From the NCBI GenBank assembly GCA_900320085.1, contig ONRC01000014.1:1-43752 (forward strand): a DNA stretch of 43,752 bases. Direction: 5' to 3'. The stretch is from an uncultured Eubacteriales bacterium (GTDB taxonomy: Bacteria; Bacillota; Clostridia; Christensenellales; Aristaeellaceae). Both the position numbers and the translations under genes were made by a program. The notes under the pieces are model-generated. The model ran no database searches, was not told the origin of the DNA, and saw only the letters and a program-made list of their open reading frames with translations. Position 1 is the first letter of the stretch. Every line of letters begins with the position of its first letter. Positions 6,699 to 14,386 of the stretch are shown here, one piece after another.

Positions 6699-9350
6699 AT
6701 GGCGGGAAAGGGAAGCGTGATCGGGCTGGCGGCGCACGTGGACGCGGGCAAAACGACGCTGAGCGAAGCGATGCTGTTCCTGTCCGGCGCGGTGCGCAGG
6801 CAGGGCCGGGTGGATCACGGCGACGCGTTCCTGGACACCGAGCGGATGGAGAAGGAGCGCGGCATCACCATCTTTTCCAAGCAGGCCATCCTGACCCATA
6901 AACGCGCGACCCTCACCCTGATGGACACCCCCGGCCACACGGATTTTTCCGGCGAAACCGAGCGGGTGATGGGCGTGCTGGACGGGTGCGTGCTGGTCAT
7001 CAGCGCCACGGACGGGGTGCAGCCCCACACCCGCACGATCTGGAAGCTGCTGAATCAATTTCAGATTCCCACGTTCTTTTTCGTCAATAAAATGGACCGG
7101 TTCGAGGGCGACCCCGAAACGCTGGTCAGGCACCTGCAAACGGAATTATCCGAAAACATCGTGGACTTCACCCACCGGGACGACGAGAAAATCGCCCTGT
7201 GCGACGAAGCCGCGCTGGATTATTATTTGAAGGAAGGCGCGGTACCGGACTACCGGATTCAGCAGCTCATCCGCTCCCGGCGGCTGTTCCCCTGCTACTT
7301 CGGGGCCGCGCTGAAAAACGAGGGCGTCATGGAGCTGCTGGACGCCTTGGCCGCCTTCGACCCGGGGAAAACCTACCCCGACGCCTTCGGGGCCAGGGTA
7401 TACAAAATTGCAAGAGACGCCCAGGGTGCCCGGCTGACCTTCATGAAAATCACCGGCGGGGAACTGAAGGTCCGCGACCTGCTGACCCGCAAGGACGACA
7501 GCGGCGAAACCCTCTGGGCGGAAAAGGCGGCGGAGATCCGGCTGTATTCCGGGGCCAAGTATACCGCCGTGCAAAGCGCCGAGGCGGGCAGCCTGTGCTG
7601 CGTGGTGGGGCTGAGCAAAACCGCCCCCGGCGACGGCCTGGGCATGGAAGCCGCGCGGAAGGAAGCGGTCATCCAGCCCTGCTATTCCTGCCGCCTGGTG
7701 ATTCAGGACAATACCGACATCCACCACGCACTGAATTATCTGCGCACGCTGGAGGAGGAAGAGCCCCTCATGCGGGTGGAATACATCGAGCCAAAGCGGG
7801 AAATCCACATCCAGTCCATGGGGGACGTGTACCTGGAGGTATTAAAGCGCCAGTGCAAGGACCGGTTCGGCATGGAGATCGGCTTTGCCGACGAAAGCGT
7901 GCTGTACCGGGAAACCATCCTGGCCCCCGTGGAGGGCGTGGGGCATTACGAGCCCCTGCGCCACTATGCGGAAGTGCACCTGCTGCTCACCCCCGGCAAG
8001 CGGGGCAGCGGAATGCAGTTCGGCACGGCGGTGTCCCTGGACGACCTGGCCGTGAACTGGCAGCGGCTGATCCTGACCCATCTGAAAGAAAAAGTCCATG
8101 TGGGCGTGCTGACCGGCTCGCCCATCACGGATATGAAAATCACCCTGGTAGCGGGGCGCGCCCATTTAAAGCATACCGAGGGCGGCGACTTCCGCCAGGC
8201 CACCTACCGGGCCATCCGCCAAGGCTTGATGAAAGCCCAGTGCCAGCTATTGGAACCCTACCTGAATCTGGAATTGATCTTGCCCGAGGAAAACATCGGC
8301 CGCGCCATGACCGATCTTACCGCCATGGGCGGGGAGTTCGACGCCCCGGAAGCGCTGACGGACGGCCTGCAGCGGCTGCGGGCCCTGGCCCCGGCCTCCA
8401 AGTGCGCCTCCTACGGCAAGCAGGTGAGCGTTTACACCAAGGGCCGGGGGCACATGAGCGCGGAGTTCGCCGCCTACCTGCCCTGTGCCGACGCGGACAG
8501 GGTGATCGCCGAGCGGGCGTATAACCCCGAAGCCGACCTGTTCAACTCCCCTGATTCCATTTTCTGTTCCCACGGTGCTGGCTTTGACGTGCGCTGGGAT
8601 CAGGTGGACAGCTACGCCCATCTGCCCTTACTCAAAGAAAAAATGGAGCAGGCCCAGGCCGAAGCCGCGCCGATGAAAGCCCCGCCCCGCGCCGCCTATC
8701 AGGGCACCGCGAAGGAGGACGAGGAGCTGATGGCGATTTTCGAGCGCACCTACGGCCCGGTAAAATCCCGGCAGCTGTTCCAGTCGGTCAAGGCCCGCAC
8801 GGCCTCCAACGCCCCCGCCGCCCCTGGCGAGTTCATCCAAAAAGAAATTCTGTTGGTGGACGGCTACAACATCATTTATGCCTGGGATGATTTGAAAAAG
8901 CTGAGCCGTGAAAACCTGGAAGCCGCCCGGCAGCAGCTGATGGACATTCTGTGCAATTACAGCGGTATGACCGGCAAAGACGTGATCCTGGTGTTCGACG
9001 CCTACCGGGTGCAGGGCAGCGCCGGATCGGTGGAAAAATACGCCAACATTTTCGTGGTCTACACCAAGGAAGCCCAGACCGCCGACGCCTACATCGAGAA
9101 AACCACCTATGAGGCCAAGGGCCAGGCCCGCATCCGCGTGGCCACCTCCGACGGTCCGGAGCAGGCTATCGTACTGGGCAATCAGGCCCTGCGCACCTCC
9201 GCCCGGGAATTTGAGCGGGAGGTGGAGGGCGTGCAGGGAAGCATAGCCGCCTTCCTGGAAAAGAACAACCGCGTCCACGCCACCCCCGCCCTGGAAACCG
9301 CCTACAAGCAGGCCTGGCGGCAGAAAAAACAGGAAGAGACGAAAATGTAG
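6699..9350 (+). CDS. TetM/EF-G-like ribosomal GTPase fused to a C-terminal NYN (Rae1/YacP-like) nuclease domain
   Basis: 883 residues. The GTPase domain is complete: AHVDAGKTT (12-20), RGIT (54-57), DTPGH (76-80), NKMD (130-133). Domains II-V of the EF-G/TetM class follow, with HIQSMGDVYLEVL (about 368-380) marking domain III and LELILPEENIGRAMTDL (about 525-541) domain V. After a TetM-like tail and a linker, residues about 716-870 form a NYN domain: LLVDGYNIIYAW, DVILVFDAYRVQG, TADAYIEKTTYE and RVATSDGPEQ match YacP/Rae1, which cuts mRNA in the ribosomal A site. ATG 6699 follows AGGGAGG. A ribosome-bound GTPase could thus deliver a ribosome-dependent RNase; this is inference. Tetracycline resistance should not be assumed. 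Confidence 0.88.
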   Translation: MAGKGSVIGLAAHVDAGKTTLSEAMLFLSGAVRRQGRVDHGDAFLDTERMEKERGITIFSKQAILTHKRATLTLMDTPGHTDFSGETERVMGVLDGCVLVISATDGVQPHTRTIWKLLNQFQIPTFFFVNKMDRFEGDPETLVRHLQTELSENIVDFTHRDDEKIALCDEAALDYYLKEGAVPDYRIQQLIRSRRLFPCYFGAALKNEGVMELLDALAAFDPGKTYPDAFGARVYKIARDAQGARLTFMKITGGELKVRDLLTRKDDSGETLWAEKAAEIRLYSGAKYTAVQSAEAGSLCCVVGLSKTAPGDGLGMEAARKEAVIQPCYSCRLVIQDNTDIHHALNYLRTLEEEEPLMRVEYIEPKREIHIQSMGDVYLEVLKRQCKDRFGMEIGFADESVLYRETILAPVEGVGHYEPLRHYAEVHLLLTPGKRGSGMQFGTAVSLDDLAVNWQRLILTHLKEKVHVGVLTGSPITDMKITLVAGRAHLKHTEGGDFRQATYRAIRQGLMKAQCQLLEPYLNLELILPEENIGRAMTDLTAMGGEFDAPEALTDGLQRLRALAPASKCASYGKQVSVYTKGRGHMSAEFAAYLPCADADRVIAERAYNPEADLFNSPDSIFCSHGAGFDVRWDQVDSYAHLPLLKEKMEQAQAEAAPMKAPPRAAYQGTAKEDEELMAIFERTYGPVKSRQLFQSVKARTASNAPAAPGEFIQKEILLVDGYNIIYAWDDLKKLSRENLEAARQQLMDILCNYSGMTGKDVILVFDAYRVQGSAGSVEKYANIFVVYTKEAQTADAYIEKTTYEAKGQARIRVATSDGPEQAIVLGNQALRTSAREFEREVEGVQGSIAAFLEKNNRVHATPALETAYKQAWRQKKQEETKM

Positions 9351-9353
9351 TTT

Positions 9354-9378
9354 TCCCCAGCCCCCTTCCGAGAAAAGC
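9354..9378 (+). repeat. Solo fragment matching the tail of the 32764-32867 repeat
   Basis: This stretch (TTCCCCAGCCCCCTTCCGAG and the bases after it) matches 32844-32867 with a few differences, including the CCCCCTTC-GAGAAA block. At 32764-32867 it sits at the edge of a long palindrome; here the partner arm is absent. It looks like a remnant of the same dispersed element. Confidence 0.45.
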
Positions 9379-9437
9379 AAAAGGATATCGCTATCTTAAA
9401 AAAGATATTTTCAGTCTTACATGCAGCAGGAGGAACC

Positions 9438-10697
9438 ATGCAGGAAATCAAGTGTCCCCACTGCGGGGAAGTGTTTCAGGTGGACGAGGCGGGCTACGCC
9501 GCCATCGTGAAGCAGGTACGGGACAGGGAATTTGCCCAGGAAGTGGAGCGCCGGGAAACCGCCGCGGTGGAGCTGGCTGTCAGCAAAGCTGAGCAAAAGA
9601 AAGAAAAAGAGCTGGCCCAGCTCCACGCGCAGCTGGAGCAGTTAAAGCAAGCCAGCCAGGCGGAAAAGCAACAGCTGATCACTGAAAAGGAAATGGCGCA
9701 GTTGCAGGAGCAGCAGCAAATCCGGCAGCTTCAGCGGGATCTGGAAGCTGAAAAGGAGCGGGCGAAGTTTTCCGTTCAGATGGCCTTGCAGGAGCAGCAG
9801 CTCACCATTCAGGAATTGAAAAGCGCCTTGCAGCATGAGAAGGATGACCGGGCCAATCAGGAGCATTACCTCCGGGAACAGCACAAAATGGAGCTTTCCA
9901 TGAAGGACGAGCAGATCGCCCAGTACCGGGACTTCAAGGCCCGCCAGTCCACCAAGATGGTGGGGGAGAGCCTGGAGCAGCACTGCCTGACCGAGTTCAA
10001 CCGCATCCGCATGACCGCCTTCCCCAACGCCTATTTCGACAAGGACAACGATGCCCGCACCGGCAGCAAGGGCGATTTCATTTTCCGGGAGAACGCCCCG
10101 GACGGCACGGAAATCCTGTCCATCATGTTTGAAATGAAAAACGAGATGGACACCACCGCCACCAAGCACCGCAACGAGGATTTCTTCAAGGAGCTGGACA
10201 AGGACCGGCGGGAAAAGAAATGCGAATACGCCGTGCTGGTCACGCTGCTGGAGGCGGACAGCGAGCTCTACAACACCGGCATCGTGGACGTGAGCTATCA
10301 ATATGAAAAAATGTACGTGATCCGGCCCCAGTTCTTTATCCCCATGATCACCCTGCTTCGCAACGCCGCCATGAACGCGGTGAAGGCCCGGCAGGAGCTG
10401 GCCCTCATCCGGGAGCAGAACATCGACATCACCAACTTTGAAAACGAAGTGAACGATTTTAAGTCCAAGTTTTCCTACAATTATCAGCAGGCCAGCAAGC
10501 GCTTCCAGGAGGCCATCGACGAAATCGACAAATCCATTGCCCACCTGCAAAAAATCAAGGACGCCCTCACCGCCTCCGACCGCCAGCTTCGCCTGGCCAA
10601 CGACAAGGCAGAGGATCTGTCCATCAAGAAGCTCACCCGCCACAATCCCACTATGCGGCAGAAATTTGAAGAATTGGGAAACAGCGAAGAATCGTAA
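9438..10697 (+). CDS. DUF2130-family protein with PD-(D/E)xK-like core
   Basis: 419 residues. The N-terminus has a single CPHC zinc-knuckle-like motif (C6, C9). Residues about 30-170 are a long Gln/Glu/Lys-rich coiled coil. The conserved DUF2130 core follows (about 175-335): GSKGDFIF with D213, then FEMKNE with E232 and K234, spaced like a PD-(D/E)xK nuclease active site. A second helical region (340-419) ends the protein. The family is widespread and uncharacterised; DNA or RNA cleavage is suggested by the core only. An AGGAGG site precedes the ATG. No obvious partner gene lies next to it. Confidence 0.85.
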   Translation: MQEIKCPHCGEVFQVDEAGYAAIVKQVRDREFAQEVERRETAAVELAVSKAEQKKEKELAQLHAQLEQLKQASQAEKQQLITEKEMAQLQEQQQIRQLQRDLEAEKERAKFSVQMALQEQQLTIQELKSALQHEKDDRANQEHYLREQHKMELSMKDEQIAQYRDFKARQSTKMVGESLEQHCLTEFNRIRMTAFPNAYFDKDNDARTGSKGDFIFRENAPDGTEILSIMFEMKNEMDTTATKHRNEDFFKELDKDRREKKCEYAVLVTLLEADSELYNTGIVDVSYQYEKMYVIRPQFFIPMITLLRNAAMNAVKARQELALIREQNIDITNFENEVNDFKSKFSYNYQQASKRFQEAIDEIDKSIAHLQKIKDALTASDRQLRLANDKAEDLSIKKLTRHNPTMRQKFEELGNSEES

Positions 10698-10758
10698 TCC
10701 TGCTCCTGTTCTACATTCTATACAGTCATGTTGTGAAGGATGAAAGGCAAAGACGAGG

Positions 10759-10812
10759 CAGGGGGCTTGTTCAGCCCCCTGTACCCCTGAACCAGGAGAT
10801 TTCATCTCCTGG
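10759..10812 (+). repeat. Double-hairpin intergenic repeat, copy A
   Basis: First hairpin: 10759-10767 pairs with 10773-10781 (AGGGGGCT arms). Second hairpin: 10792-10800 (CCAGGAGAT) pairs perfectly with 10804-10812 over a 3-base loop. The linker GTACCCCTGAA matches the linker type of the copy at the right window edge. Confidence 0.8.
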
Positions 10813-11001
10813 ACCTCAAGCGCGGATACTGTCTGACCGAAACCATCTGCTTGTTTCCCGCTGTTGCATGGAGGGATGCGAAAGTCTGACTTGGTTCCGT
10901 TGTGCTTTCTTGGACCAGAAGCCCTCAAACTTTTCGTAACCCAGCGAACCAGGCGGAGCTTGTTCGCTTATCCCAACCATGTAATTTCGCCAGTTGCGGG
11001 T

Positions 11002-11050
11002 CCAGGGTGGTCACCACCCTGGCGCAGGTCTGGGGGCGCGCAGCCCCCAG
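11002..11050 (-). repeat. Double-hairpin intergenic repeat, copy B (inverted)
   Basis: In reverse orientation to copy A: 11002-11010 (CCAGGGTGG) pairs with 11014-11022, and 11030-11037 (CTGGGGGC) pairs with 11043-11050. Stem lengths and loop sizes equal copy A, but stem sequences differ while staying complementary. Confidence 0.8.
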
Positions 11051-11142
11051 CGTCTCCTTCCTGCTGGCTTTATCATACATCCTTTAGGACACGAATGTTC
11101 ATGCTATAAAAGAACAGGGCAACAGCTGGCGGTAAAACCTTT

Positions 11143-11169
11143 AAAAAAGCGTGACCTGTGCGGTCACGC
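11143..11169 (-). terminator. Rho-independent terminator of the Bax-inhibitor-like gene
   Basis: 11149-11156 (GCGTGACC) pairs perfectly with 11162-11169 over a 5-base loop. The minus strand then reads six Ts (11148-11143). It is 45 bases past the stop codon at 11214. Confidence 0.92.
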
Positions 11170-11213
11170 GATAAGCATAGGAAAAGCGGAATGATCCGTT
11201 TCAAGGAGCGCCG

Positions 11214-12059
11214 TCAATCCTTGTTTTTGCCGGCAAGCTGCATCACCAGGTCCAGAATTTTGAGATAAATCCAGATCACGGTGAATACCAGACCGAAGGC
11301 GGCGGCCCATTCATATTCCTTGGGATAGCCCTCCTGGACGCAGTCGTCGATCATGGAGAAGTCGCTGATCAGGAACATGGCGGCGATCAGGGTGCCCACC
11401 AGGTCCACCGTGATGGTGATGAGGGAGTTTTGCGTCATTGCCTGCACATAAGGCCGGGTGGCGGGAATCAGCGATCCGATGAAGCTGAGCAGGCCTACGC
11501 CCACGGACCCCAGGATCAGGGTGAGCAGCACGGTGCGGAACTTTTTGCCGCCCCGAACCAGGCCGGAGGAATACAGGAAGCTCATCACGGCGACGACTGC
11601 CACCGTGAGCAGCAGCGCTTCCAGACCCAGGTATTCATAGCCCTTGAGCACCTTGAACACCAGGAAGGAAATCACATAGCCCTGGCTGGCGGCGTAGATC
11701 GTGCCGGTCACGGGAATGGTTTTGCGGGCGAAGATACCGATCATTTCGCAAACAAAGCCCAGAATCAGCACCGCGACGAGCGCCACGGTTTCCTTTTGGG
11801 ACAGGGTCACAGCGAAATTCTCATAGACCTCGAAGCTCTGCCAGACGGGTTCCTTGGCAAAGATGCCGCCTACGATCAGCTGGGCGATCATGCCGACCAG
11901 GGTGATGACCAGGAAGTAACAGGTTTTGATGGCAATGCCCATATAGGAAGCGGCATCCGTTTCCGTCCGTTCGGTGACTTTGCTCAGCCGGCTCAAAACC
12001 GGGTTGGAGTGAAAAAGCGTGGTGGTCTTTTGTTTGGAATCCTGACTCAGGGTGCTCAT
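11214..12059 (-). CDS. Bax inhibitor-1/YccA-like multi-pass membrane protein
   Basis: 281 residues. A soluble N-terminus (1-40) is followed by about seven hydrophobic spans, ending in a lysine-rich tail (GKNKD). The pattern, with SNPVLSRL near the start, YAASQGYVISF in the middle and LISDFSMIDDCVQEG before the last spans, fits the bacterial Bax-inhibitor-1-like group related to YccA and to the pH-dependent calcium leak protein YetJ. The paired acidic residues of the DFSMIDD segment fall where the pH-sensing aspartates sit in that family. A role in ion homeostasis is inferred. The start has AAAGGAGG. Confidence 0.82.
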   Translation of the reverse strand: MSTLSQDSKQKTTTLFHSNPVLSRLSKVTERTETDAASYMGIAIKTCYFLVITLVGMIAQLIVGGIFAKEPVWQSFEVYENFAVTLSQKETVALVAVLILGFVCEMIGIFARKTIPVTGTIYAASQGYVISFLVFKVLKGYEYLGLEALLLTVAVVAVMSFLYSSGLVRGGKKFRTVLLTLILGSVGVGLLSFIGSLIPATRPYVQAMTQNSLITITVDLVGTLIAAMFLISDFSMIDDCVQEGYPKEYEWAAAFGLVFTVIWIYLKILDLVMQLAGKNKD

Positions 12060-12095
12060 ATAGGGTTCCTCCTTTTATTCCAATTTCAATAGTTT

Positions 12096-12123
12096 ATTAT
12101 ATCAGAGTTTCTTCAAGCGCCAA
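12096..12123 (-). promoter_or_regulatory. Promoter of the Bax-inhibitor-like gene
   Basis: Minus-strand TTGGCG (12123-12118), 16-base spacer ending in TGA, then TATAAT (12101-12096), making an extended -10. It lies 36 bases before the ATG, so this gene can be transcribed independently of the phosphatase gene upstream. Confidence 0.75.
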
Positions 12124-12155
12124 GGAAAAGAACGAGGCAAGGCTTTCGTGCCGCG

Positions 12156-13118
12156 TCACGCTTTCAAAGCCGGCAAAATCTTTCCGGACAGCTTGAGCAG
12201 CAGCGGGACCAGCGCGATATAATAGAAGGCGTGGATCACAGAGAAGGCCAGCCGGCCCCAGTGCGCACCCAGCCAGTCCGTCATCACGGGACGCACGAGG
12301 CTCTTTAACATCACCATCGGAATCAGCAGCACAGCGCAGATCACAGCGCCCAGCCAGCCGTGCCGGAAGGACTGGAATTTGATCCATTTCTTTTCCACAA
12401 ACCGCGCGATGATGAAGCCGATCACCTTGCCGATGTCACCGTAGCCGTCGATCATCATCTTCTGAGAGTCCACGATCAGCTTGCCTTCTTCATTGTAGTC
12501 CGCGGGATAGGGCTTGAGCGTGATATACGCGATACCGATCCAGCACAGGATAAAGCCGCCCAGCAGGAACCAGTCCTCTTTTTCGGGATGCTTGTCCAGG
12601 TACTGGAACAGCTTCGCCGTCAGGATCAGGCTGAACACGGATTCGCTGATGCCCACGAACACGTCCTGCGGCGTGTGTACGCCCAGATAGTTGCGGGAGA
12701 AGCCGGTCAGCAGAATGAACGCGACGAAGAGGAAGGAAAGCCAGCGGGTGAGCTTATTGTCCCACATGTTCACCGCCATGCCGCCCGCCAGGGGCGCCGC
12801 GGTGGAGGTGTGGCCGCTGGGGAAGGAATAGCCCGTGGCCGTGCGGATGGAGTCACCGGCGGGCAGCACGCGGCTGTCCCGGATCCAGGGGCGGTAGATG
12901 CAGGCCGTCAGCTTAATGAGCGGCGTCATGATCATGCAGAAGTAATAGGAAACCAGCGCGTACAGGCCCTTCCGCTTATCCCAGAACCAGTACAGGAATA
13001 CCGGGATCAGGATCAGATAGTCCACGGCGAATGAGGAAACGAACTCCATGAAGGGCGTCCAGGCGTCGTTCATGCCGTTGCGGAAGTCCTGAAGCCAGAG
13101 CAAGTATTGAATATCCAT
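12156..13118 (-). CDS. PAP2-family membrane phosphatase
   Basis: A 320-residue protein with about eight membrane spans. The three phosphatase signatures are intact: K69-xxxxxx-RP (KLTACIYRP, 69-77), PSGH (100-103) and SR-xxxxx-H-xxx-D (SRNYLGVHTPQD, 141-152), with H103 and H148 as the likely acid and nucleophile. Members dephosphorylate lipid phosphates such as phosphatidic acid or undecaprenyl pyrophosphate on the outer face of the membrane. It is longer than BcrC/PgpB types, with an extra C-terminal membrane region (250-320). The ATG has GGGAGG upstream. Confidence 0.9.
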   Translation of the reverse strand: MDIQYLLWLQDFRNGMNDAWTPFMEFVSSFAVDYLILIPVFLYWFWDKRKGLYALVSYYFCMIMTPLIKLTACIYRPWIRDSRVLPAGDSIRTATGYSFPSGHTSTAAPLAGGMAVNMWDNKLTRWLSFLFVAFILLTGFSRNYLGVHTPQDVFVGISESVFSLILTAKLFQYLDKHPEKEDWFLLGGFILCWIGIAYITLKPYPADYNEEGKLIVDSQKMMIDGYGDIGKVIGFIIARFVEKKWIKFQSFRHGWLGAVICAVLLIPMVMLKSLVRPVMTDWLGAHWGRLAFSVIHAFYYIALVPLLLKLSGKILPALKA

Positions 13119-13152
13119 TGTATTCCTCCCTCATTTGTATGTTCAGACGCTG

Positions 13153-13605
13153 TTATTGAGCGTCCGGAATTTCCACTCGCTCAAAGAGCATATCCTTGCC
13201 CGCGTCTTCCTTGGCATCGTGCCAGAGCAGGTGTCCTTCCTCGTCCAGGATGAAGGTCGCTTCGCCGTCGTCATAGATTACGGTCGAGGAAACGATTTCG
13301 CCGTCCTCGCCGTACACGTTATCGGTATGGATACCGGCAGGCATGGCTTCCAGGGATTTGGTTTCCGCGTTATAATAGCAGCTGTATTCCCATTCGGAGG
13401 TCTCCTCGGCGCTGCTGCTCCAGGAAATGAACACCCGGAACCCCTCTTCTTCCCAGATGATTTCGATGCTGGCCCGGTCGCAGACCCACGTGCCCTCGTA
13501 CATGGCCGCTTCCTCGGGTATAGGCGGCAAATCCTCTTCTTCAGCGAAAGCCGCGTTCGTCAGGGCCAGAGCCAGAACCAGGATAATCGCAAAGAGTTTT
13601 TTCAT
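13153..13605 (-). CDS. Small secreted acidic protein of unknown function
   Basis: 150 residues with a clear signal peptide (MKKLFAIILVLALALTNAAFA, cleavage after AFA). The mature part is acidic and rich in Trp, Tyr and beta-type sequence (YEGTWVCDRASIEIIW, ATFILDEEGHLLWHD), resembling a small lipocalin-like or META-like beta barrel, but I cannot assign a family. A GGGGG-rich ribosome site precedes the ATG. It lies between the phosphatase gene and another small unknown, all on the minus strand. Confidence 0.75.
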   Translation of the reverse strand: MKKLFAIILVLALALTNAAFAEEEDLPPIPEEAAMYEGTWVCDRASIEIIWEEEGFRVFISWSSSAEETSEWEYSCYYNAETKSLEAMPAGIHTDNVYGEDGEIVSSTVIYDDGEATFILDEEGHLLWHDAKEDAGKDMLFERVEIPDAQ

Positions 13606-13632
13606 TTTTATGTCCCCCTTTATATTGTCAAT

Positions 13633-13654
13633 GCTTTCCGTAAAAACGGAAAGC
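13633..13654 (-). terminator. Hairpin between two small minus-strand genes
   Basis: GCTTTCCG (13633-13640) pairs perfectly with 13647-13654 over a 6-base loop. It sits 20 bases after the stop of the gene at 13675. No T run follows on the minus strand, so it may be an attenuator or RNA-stability stem. Confidence 0.5.
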
Positions 13655-13674
13655 GCTGATTTCAGAATGGATGA

Positions 13675-14130
13675 TCAGTTCCAATCGGCGTCCGCCAGGA
13701 CTTGCTTCCACAGGCGGAAGCCTTCTTCTGCGTATGTTTCCCGCACATAGAAGTGCAGATAATAGATGGCCTTTCCCTCCTTGATGGCGCAGCATTCCCC
13801 CCTCATGCCAACGTCCTGGGCCACATAGGCGTATTGGAAGCTCTGCGCTGCTTTGCTTCCTACCCGGCGATCCTCATAGCCTGTCAGGCGGTAGCCGTAT
13901 CCGCGCATCGCGGCGGCAAGCCTGCTCTGAGCGCTCTTGATCAAATCCCTGCCGTTCAGCACCCCCGAAAGAAACCCGGCCCTTTTATACGCAAGGCTGA
14001 CGATGATATGCTTTTCTTCGTCCCGAAGGCAGACGCCCGGGCTGGACTTCATGGCGCGCAGCTGCTGCAGCTGGGCTTCATCCAATTTCTCAAATCCGTC
14101 GGGGAACGTCAGCGACAGCGTATCGTTCAA
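13675..14130 (-). CDS. Small cytoplasmic protein of unknown function, uncertain start
   Basis: 151 residues from the TTG at 14130, without signal peptide or membrane span. The sequence (TLSLTFPDGFEKLDEAQLQQL ending, LHFYVRETYAEEGFRLWKQ) resembles a small alpha/beta family I have seen in Clostridia but cannot name. The only good ribosome site, AAGGGGAG (14160-14153), is 22 bases from this TTG, too far. An in-frame ATC at 14145-14143 stands 7 bases from it and would add five residues (NTIRL after the start). The true start may therefore be a non-standard ATC. The gene is divergent from the ABC exporter gene. Confidence 0.6.
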   Translation of the reverse strand: MNDTLSLTFPDGFEKLDEAQLQQLRAMKSSPGVCLRDEEKHIIVSLAYKRAGFLSGVLNGRDLIKSAQSRLAAAMRGYGYRLTGYEDRRVGSKAAQSFQYAYVAQDVGMRGECCAIKEGKAIYYLHFYVRETYAEEGFRLWKQVLADADWN

Positions 14131-14184
14131 ACGGATGGTATTGATTGCTTTTCTCCCCTTTCTTCATCATGGTACGAAAGATCA

Positions 14185-14215
14185 TCAATCGGCGATTGAG
14201 ACCTGCGCCATTATA
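14185..14215 (-). promoter_or_regulatory. Extended -10 promoter with overlapping palindrome
   Basis: Minus-strand TGATATAAT is an extended -10 (TATAAT at 14215-14210). The palindrome TCAATC-GGC-GATTGA (14185-14199) falls within the first twenty or so transcribed bases, a usual place for a repressor operator. The -35 is poor, consistent with the extended -10. Confidence 0.5.
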
Positions 14216-14317
14216 TCATATTTTTCTGATTACTATCCAATGAATTGCCCGGAATGGAAAAATTTTCGGGCTTTTTGCGGCAAATGAGAAAAACACAAGC
14301 AGTACAGGGCGTTGACA

Positions 14318-14346
14318 TTGCGGTCAGCTTTTTTATCTGGTATAAT
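14318..14346 (+). promoter_or_regulatory. Promoter of the ABC exporter gene
   Basis: TTGCGG (14318-14323), 17-base spacer ending TGG, TATAAT (14341-14346): an extended -10 promoter 40 bases before the ATG. A TTGACA six bases further upstream is at the wrong spacing (23 bases). Confidence 0.7.
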
Positions 14347-14386
14347 TTTCTTGCCGAAACCGTGAATAGACAAACAGGAGGAAAAA

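Larger units (their letters stand above)
10698..11213. other. 516-bp intergenic region without a convincing gene
   Basis: No frame here has both a ribosome site and protein-like composition. It holds two oppositely oriented copies of the double-hairpin repeat (10759-10812 and 11002-11050) and the terminator of the Bax-inhibitor-like gene. The 180 bases between the two copies (about 10820-11000) show nothing I can assign. Confidence 0.7.

Noticed and set aside
6699..9350. Tetracycline-resistance gene of the tetM type
   Set aside because: The GTPase part is only class-level similar and the protein is a NYN fusion; resistance cannot be claimed from the sequence.
14312..14346. TTGACA-TATAAT promoter before the ABC exporter
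   Set aside because: Spacing is 23 bases; the TTGCGG with 17-base spacing and extended -10 is the better reading.
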